A stretch of 64,000 bases of DNA from Candidatus Babelota bacterium (GTDB lineage Bacteria; Babelota; Babeliae; Babelales; JAHIUU01): positions 39,910-103,909 of the forward strand of contig JAHIUU010000008.1 of the NCBI GenBank assembly GCA_018817025.1, read 5' to 3'. A program made the position numbers and the translations under genes. Under the pieces are notes generated by a model. It made no database searches and had not been told where the DNA came from. It saw nothing but the letters and a program-made list of their open reading frames with translations. Below, piece after piece: positions 58,616 to 64,000 of this stretch (the stretch's first letter is position 1; each line of letters begins with the position of its first letter).

Positions 58616-59127
58616 ACAAAGAAACAACATTTTATGATATTTACGACTACATCTACACCCCCTTCTGGCAAACAAAACACTTTCTTGTTTTGCTTGCAAG
58701 CATACTAGCGATTGCTTGTCTTATTGGGATATTTTTCTGGATCAGGCACGTAAAAAACAAAAACCAAATTAAACCTACGATCACACCATGGGAATCGGCC
58801 CTAAGGGAGCTGCGCGCACTGACGCCCCATACGTACGAAACAAAAGAAGAGTTTAAAAAGTTTTATTTTACGATTACACGAATTATAAAAAAATATTTTG
58901 AAAAACAGTTCTCATTCGATGTCATCGATAAAACCGACGACGAGCTGATAGATTACTTGCAAAGTAAAAATTTGGATACTAAACAGATCCAAAAACTAAA
59001 AATTGTCCTGAACGGCTCGCTGCTCATAAAATACGCAAACGCCCAGGCGCTACGTGAACAAGCACAAAGCGACCTCAAAACTGTCATTTCTCTGGTAAAA
59101 CAAACAGCTCCGTCAAAAGGTCTCTAG
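58612..59127 (+). CDS. Hypothetical membrane protein of the DUF58/BatA-type locus
   Basis: One TM segment plus a cytosolic helical domain (ESALRELRALTPHTYETKEEFKKFYFTITRIIKKYFEKQFSFDVIDKTDDELIDYL); ATGA overlap with the DUF58 gene. Confidence 0.7.
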   Translation: MNKETTFYDIYDYIYTPFWQTKHFLVLLASILAIACLIGIFFWIRHVKNKNQIKPTITPWESALRELRALTPHTYETKEEFKKFYFTITRIIKKYFEKQFSFDVIDKTDDELIDYLQSKNLDTKQIQKLKIVLNGSLLIKYANAQALREQAQSDLKTVISLVKQTAPSKGL

Positions 59128-59166
59128 CCAAAAACCACGAGTCTCAAATAGAAAGAAAACGCTCCC

Positions 59167-59811
59167 ATGAGGAACCCATTATCTCGCCTCTTCGTGTCAA
59201 GCCTACTATTCTTTGTTGCAGCCACCCCAAATCTTTTCTCCATGAGGTCCTGCTTGTGCTGCTTAAAATGTTGCTTTGGCGATAAGAGAAAAACATATGT
59301 CGTTCCATTTAACTCAAGCAATAGTAACCCAACAATCGTTGTAAGCAACAGTTCTGCAAACATCGCTCAAGAAAAAACATATCGTCCTGCAACAACCGAG
59401 ATAACCAATAAACTTTTTGATAGTATAATCGACGAAGGAAGCAGTATCTGCTTTTTCGTAAAAAGCGAAATATTGGAACAAAAATCAAAATTAAAAAAAT
59501 TAAAAATTTATCTTACAAAACAAGTCCTCCCTCGATTCGACTCAAAAAACGGAATGCCCGTAACACATGTTGAACTTGTCTTCATCAAAAAAACAACCGT
59601 AAACTTATTATTCGAAAATAAAACACCACCATTCATAAGAACAGAAATGTTCAACCAAAAAGAATTGTCGTTTATCATAAACAAACTTCCCCTAACTCTA
59701 TTCGACGATGCCTCCTGGATCAACAAAAAAAATCACGCTGGGCTGATCCTCAACACCAATGTCGATTGCTACTTTGAGTCAAAAAGCACCTCAAAACACC
59801 CCTTTCTATAG
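59167..59811 (+). CDS. Hypothetical exported protein with Cys cluster at mature N-terminus
   Basis: Signal peptide MRNPLSRLFVSSLLFFVAATPNLFS|M then RSCLCCLKCCFGD; no recognised domain. Confidence 0.65.
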   Translation: MRNPLSRLFVSSLLFFVAATPNLFSMRSCLCCLKCCFGDKRKTYVVPFNSSNSNPTIVVSNSSANIAQEKTYRPATTEITNKLFDSIIDEGSSICFFVKSEILEQKSKLKKLKIYLTKQVLPRFDSKNGMPVTHVELVFIKKTTVNLLFENKTPPFIRTEMFNQKELSFIINKLPLTLFDDASWINKKNHAGLILNTNVDCYFESKSTSKHPFL

Positions 59812-59914
59812 CTTTTTTTTACTTTTAGGATTTTTCTGCCATAATAAGTTTATCCCAATTTCGATCGTTTTTTAGCTAGAAATTTTTCTATTATTTTATT
59901 TGGAGGAAAAAATT

Positions 59915-60853
59915 ATGAACCATTTAACAACAAAAAAAATAGCTGCTTTGCTCACTTGCGTTTCTCTTTTTTATTCGCCTCTTCTTATTGGCATGAAAAA
60001 AAATAAAATTCTTCCAAAAAATAACGATACTGTTATAGAAATTAATTTCGCCAATAATCAAGAGCTGTTCACACTCGAAAATATCCCAGATGAGCTTTTC
60101 ATCGATCACATACTCCCTTTTCTAGAATTAAATGATATTCACAATTCAATGGCACTGGTCAAAAAGCGTTTTTGTGAGCTAACAAAAAATTACACCAGAA
60201 ACAAATATCAAAAATACTTTCATTTATTTTCCAATTTTTTTGAACAAAACAATCAAATAGTCATTGAAATCCCCAATAAACTACTTCGTAATCCTCAAAG
60301 ACTCGACGACCTTATAACTTTTCTGAAAACCAAAGCCCGTTTTTTCGATCAAAAAGATACAACCGGGTCGGGGAAACTTGTCCTTAGATTTCCAAAACTA
60401 TCTTCTAAGAGCACCTGCTGCCTGTTAACTAAAAAGCAAACGGTTGAGATCATAATCACGAGCAAGAAAGCTCTCGAAAAACTTACAGACGAATTTCCCT
60501 TCCTACAAACAACTGCTAGAGAAAAACAGCGAAAATCTTTTTGCAAAAACATTTTGCTATCTGGAGCAATTCCTGCTGGTGTTTTTCTATTAGTTTTAGC
60601 AGCACTTATACTCGCACCAACAATAAATAATATAGCGTTGGGATATACGGAACTATTTTATGATAATAAAACAATTCAATTTATCGCAATAGTAGCAACT
60701 TCTTTTTTTCTTATTGAACTCGCGGTCTCCGCATGTTTCTGTGGAGCAAATTGCATTAGCTTTCATAACAACCAATATTTCTTTCAGGCTTTATTGGAGG
60801 AACTCAAATTAATGGCAAGTGAAAACGAGAATATAACAATCAAAACAAACTAA
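59915..60853 (+). CDS. F-box protein with N-terminal signal segment and two C-terminal TM helices
   Basis: F-box LENIPDELFIDHILPFLELNDIHNSMALVKKRFCELTKNY (nt 60077..60190); TM helices GAIPAGVFLLVLAALILAPTI and FIAIVATSFFLIELAVSACF; GGAGG-like SD before ATG 59915. Confidence 0.8.
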   Translation: MNHLTTKKIAALLTCVSLFYSPLLIGMKKNKILPKNNDTVIEINFANNQELFTLENIPDELFIDHILPFLELNDIHNSMALVKKRFCELTKNYTRNKYQKYFHLFSNFFEQNNQIVIEIPNKLLRNPQRLDDLITFLKTKARFFDQKDTTGSGKLVLRFPKLSSKSTCCLLTKKQTVEIIITSKKALEKLTDEFPFLQTTAREKQRKSFCKNILLSGAIPAGVFLLVLAALILAPTINNIALGYTELFYDNKTIQFIAIVATSFFLIELAVSACFCGANCISFHNNQYFFQALLEELKLMASENENITIKTN

Positions 60854-60854
60854 C

Positions 60855-62000
60855 ATGAACCCACAGCACCTCTACATCCATTACCCGTTCTGCAAGAAAA
60901 AGTGCTCCTACTGCGACTTCATATCATTTCCAAAACATGAAGCGTTTGTAAATAAATATCACGAAGCACTATCTAACGAAATAAAAACGTTTGCACAAAA
61001 TAACAAAAATCCCCATGATATTAAAACGATCTTTTTCGGCGGCGGCACTCCAAGCCTCTATCCACTCGAACTTTTTAAAAATCTCTTCAAAACCATTCAT
61101 AAAAACTTTTCTCTTAAAAATCTTGTCGAAGCAACCATCGAGGTCAATCCTGGTGACATTACAGAAAAACATCTAGCGACCTACAAATCTCTAGGGATCA
61201 ATCGACTTAGTATAGGCGTGCAAGTTCTCGATGATAAAATCCTGCGAAGCGTTAACCGGGAGCAAACAAACCAAGATGTCATACAGCTTTTAGAAATAGC
61301 CCCAAAGTATTTCAACAACATCTCTGTCGACCTTATGCTTGGTCTTCCAAAAACCACCACAGAACTTTGGTTCAAAACTCTCGATTACGTGGCAAGCCAA
61401 CCTATCACACATATTTCAATATATTTTCTTACTATCTACGAAAAAACACCTCTCTACTTCAAAATCGAAAACAAAACCATCTCTCTCCCGGAAGAAAGTT
61501 GGCTCATCGAAACATATAATCAAACAATCGACTATCTTAAGCAAAAAGACTTCTTACAATATGAAATTTCCAACTTTGCAAAACCAGGTTTTTTGTCGCT
61601 TCATAACAAAGCGTATTGGGACAGAAAGCCCTATCAGGGCTTTGGCTTGAGCGCAGCCTCATTTGACGGGAGAAAACGGTTGGTAAATTCGAATAATCTG
61701 ATAGAATATCTCAATTGCGGACACAGAGCTAAAACCGTTGAAATTCTCACCCCCCAAAACATCGCCTTAGAAGAACTGATGCTTGGATTGAGGCAAAAAC
61801 AGGGGGTGGGCTTGCGGCGTATGATATACTTGTTAAGTGAGGAACAGTTTAGAATGCCAAAACAAAGCGTTCTGTTGTTCGAAGAAAACGTAGCTCAATT
61901 GAAAAAAGAAAACTTGATCGAAGAAAAGAATGGACGGATTTCGCTGACGACAAGGGGGAGGGTACTTGAAAACGAGGTTATCGTGAGGCTACTCCCATAA
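60855..62000 (+). CDS. hemW: HemW-like radical SAM protein
   Basis: LYIHYPFCKKKCSYCDFISF (CxxxCxxC), FFGGGTPSLYPLELFKNLF, EVNPGDITEKHLATYKSLGINRLSIGVQVLDDKILRSVNREQ. Confidence 0.94.
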   Translation: MNPQHLYIHYPFCKKKCSYCDFISFPKHEAFVNKYHEALSNEIKTFAQNNKNPHDIKTIFFGGGTPSLYPLELFKNLFKTIHKNFSLKNLVEATIEVNPGDITEKHLATYKSLGINRLSIGVQVLDDKILRSVNREQTNQDVIQLLEIAPKYFNNISVDLMLGLPKTTTELWFKTLDYVASQPITHISIYFLTIYEKTPLYFKIENKTISLPEESWLIETYNQTIDYLKQKDFLQYEISNFAKPGFLSLHNKAYWDRKPYQGFGLSAASFDGRKRLVNSNNLIEYLNCGHRAKTVEILTPQNIALEELMLGLRQKQGVGLRRMIYLLSEEQFRMPKQSVLLFEENVAQLKKENLIEEKNGRISLTTRGRVLENEVIVRLLP

Positions 62001-62056
62001 AGTATAGTCCCCAACAAAATCCAACTGTACGTAAAAAATGCTAACGTAGGAGCACT

Positions 62057-62518
62057 ATGGCAAAACATGTCGGGGTTAAATTACCCGAAGAACTTATTGG
62101 CCTTCTTAAAAACGAAAAAGTTGTTGGTATTTTGGCAACATTCTCTGAGCGGGGTCTCCCTCATACCACTCCAATTCAATGTTTCTATCCCAAGGGCGAT
62201 GAAAGCCTTCTCATCTCGATCCATAAAGAACACGCCGGCTATCACAACATGGTGTGGCAAAAAAAAGTTATGATCTGTTTCCTTGGCGAAAATAATCTTG
62301 CATACAGCATCCTCGGAAGAGCCGGAGTCGTCAGAGCTCCATCAGAAGTACACCCTCTTATGAACATCGTTCGAATTGACATCATCGATATCAAATGCGA
62401 CCGATCAATCCTAACGAGAGTCGAAAGTGGAGTCACCTGGAGTTTCACCTCTGCCGAAGCAGAAGAACTCGTTCAGGCGCTCTTTGCGGAACTGAGGGGC
62501 CTTTCCAAGTCGCTATAA
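62057..62518 (+). CDS. Pyridoxamine 5'-phosphate oxidase-like FMN-binding family protein
   Basis: VGILATFSERGLPHTTPIQCFYPKGDESLLISIHKEHAGYHNMVWQKKVMICFLGENNLAYSILGRAGVV, split-barrel PNPOx-like. Confidence 0.75.
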   Translation: MAKHVGVKLPEELIGLLKNEKVVGILATFSERGLPHTTPIQCFYPKGDESLLISIHKEHAGYHNMVWQKKVMICFLGENNLAYSILGRAGVVRAPSEVHPLMNIVRIDIIDIKCDRSILTRVESGVTWSFTSAEAEELVQALFAELRGLSKSL

Positions 62519-62595
62519 GCAATTTTCTGTACTGAGAAATGAGACTTTGTTACAATAATCCCAGTTTTCGATTAACTAACAAAAAGGCTTGTATC

Positions 62596-63606
62596 ATGAA
62601 GAAAATCTTCGCTCTCTTCTCGTGTCTCATGTTCTACTCAATCCCTATGCTGCCCCAAAACCAAAACAAATCGATCGGTGCTGAAACGGTCCAATACACC
62701 CAGGAAGAGATCGGAGTCCAAGGAAACTGGAGAAAAAAGAAAGACTGGCTCAAACAGGCAATCGCTAAAAACGATGCTATTCAGACGATGGTCATCGATG
62801 TCCAAAAGTTCAAGAAAATTTTCTATGACAAATTCAAACCAATCGATAGCATGCTCGATACATTCTATCGTGAAGCAGGATTCAATACCGGAGAGCTCGA
62901 GTCGCTCATTCAAGAAATCGCTCAAGAAATTGAACTAACAAAAACAAACCATCAAAACCTTTTTACAAAAACACTTTCCGAACTCAGCGAAGAAACCAAA
63001 GACGAGGCAATCAAAATAAAAAAACAATACGCAGACATCTATAGCATCGAAGAAAAATTCAAACAACACAAAAACAGCCTCGAACAGTTCAGACTGGACA
63101 TAACCTCGGTTGTCGAACTCGACAAATCGCTACGAACCAGATTAAAAACAGCTGAAGACCAAATCAGAGCAATACAATCAAACGTTAATAAAGCAGGGGA
63201 GCTAAGCCAAAAAATCTGGCACGTCATCGATGATAACAAAGCAAAAAAAATATTTTATGAGCTCAGTAGTATCCACGAAAATGTCAAAGCACTACAACAA
63301 TATATACAACAAGACTTGGTTCAGGACTTTGACGCCGTCATCACAACACTACAAAATCAAATCAAAATTGTTACGGTAGGAATCGACAACTTGGAACAAC
63401 AAAATATCATTATCAAAAACAGAGCGTTACGACTAGAAGAACAAAAAATAGAAGACGAAAAACTCCTCAAACAAAAACGAGAATCTAAGAAAAAAGAAAC
63501 AAAGAAAAAAGCTAAAAAACAACGCAGTGAAAGCGAAACTTGGTATGGCCTGATATGGGAAGGCATCGCATCTTTATTCTCATTGATTTTTTCCTGGTTC
63601 TCCTGA
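62596..63606 (+). CDS. Hypothetical exported coiled-coil protein
   Basis: Signal peptide MKKIFALFSCLMFYSIPML; long Lys/Glu/Gln-rich helical body; hydrophobic C-terminus GLIWEGIASLFSLIFSWFS. Confidence 0.65.
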   Translation: MKKIFALFSCLMFYSIPMLPQNQNKSIGAETVQYTQEEIGVQGNWRKKKDWLKQAIAKNDAIQTMVIDVQKFKKIFYDKFKPIDSMLDTFYREAGFNTGELESLIQEIAQEIELTKTNHQNLFTKTLSELSEETKDEAIKIKKQYADIYSIEEKFKQHKNSLEQFRLDITSVVELDKSLRTRLKTAEDQIRAIQSNVNKAGELSQKIWHVIDDNKAKKIFYELSSIHENVKALQQYIQQDLVQDFDAVITTLQNQIKIVTVGIDNLEQQNIIIKNRALRLEEQKIEDEKLLKQKRESKKKETKKKAKKQRSESETWYGLIWEGIASLFSLIFSWFS

Positions 63607-63665
63607 TACGATAGCAAAGAAGAACCCAGCTTTGGGTAAAAAAAGTTTTTCAAAAAGGGAGAACT

Positions 63666-64000
63666 ATGAACTATCTTGCAATCTTGTTTTTTATCTGCTC
63701 AATAAGCCCATTCTACTCGTTCCAAAACATATACTCTATGGAAGAAAACTTCCCAGGAGATGAATTTCTTGAGGGGGTTCTTGATGACGAACCAGAGCCT
63801 GCCCCAGAACTAGAGCCTGCTCCAGAACCAGAACCTGCTCCAGAACCAGAGCCTGCTCCAGAACTAGAGCCTGCTCCAGAACCAGAGCCTGCTCCAGAAC
63901 CAGAGCCTGCTCCAGAACCAGAGCCTGCCCCAGAACCAGAACCTGCTCCAGAACCAGAACCTGCTCCAGAACCAGAGCCTGCTCCAGAACTAGAGCCTGC
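63666..64000 (+). CDS. 5' part of an exported PEPEPA-repeat protein (runs off the window; absent from ORF track)
   Basis: [69 protein letters not shown]... open to the window end. Confidence 0.8.
   Translation, partial: MNYLAILFFICSISPFYSFQNIYSMEENFPGDEFLEGVLDDEPEPAPELEPAPEPEPAPEPEPAPELEPAPEPEPAPEPEPAPEPEPAPEPEPAPEPEPAPEPEPAPELEP
63790..64000 (+). repeat. In-frame 18-bp tandem minisatellite encoding (E[P/L]EPAP)n
   Basis: Repeated unit GAACCAGAGCCTGCTCCA with small substitutions (ccaga[ac]ctag, gccccag), about 11-12 copies visible, continuing past the window. Confidence 0.95.

Noticed and set aside
63790-64000. CRISPR array
   Set aside because: Repeats are contiguous, in-frame 18-bp units without spacers and encode PEPEPA in a leader-bearing ORF.

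Overview
The window is a densely packed bacterial chromosome segment of moderate-to-low G+C. It encodes a diderm (LPS-making) organism: lpxB, waaC-like, hldE, lptF/G-like, TolC and MacAB-like genes. Housekeeping genes include argS, lepA, gyrA, dprA, ruvB, rpmH-rnpA-yidD, secD, serS, glmM and a uvrD/pcrA-type helicase. There are four tRNA genes. I found no CRISPR array, prophage or transposase. Many genes encode small proteins with N-terminal signal peptides and no recognisable family. Several others carry eukaryote-like domains, consistent with an intracellular or protist-associated bacterium. Candidatus Dependentiae (TM6) is my best guess from the gene mix, but it is unproven. The most notable item is 21635..22417 (-): a signal-peptide protein with a textbook C3HC4 RING finger that ends in -CVVL, a perfect CaaX prenylation box. 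A second ubiquitin-type protein, an F-box protein with signal peptide and two TM segments, lies at 59915..60853 (+). A serpin (49115..50305), an exported Nudix hydrolase, an exported HAD/DUF2608-like protein and a truncated PEPEPA-repeat secreted protein add to a putative host-interaction repertoire. Several exported proteins share Met directly after the predicted signal-peptidase site. Everything here comes from reading the sequence; no database searches were run.
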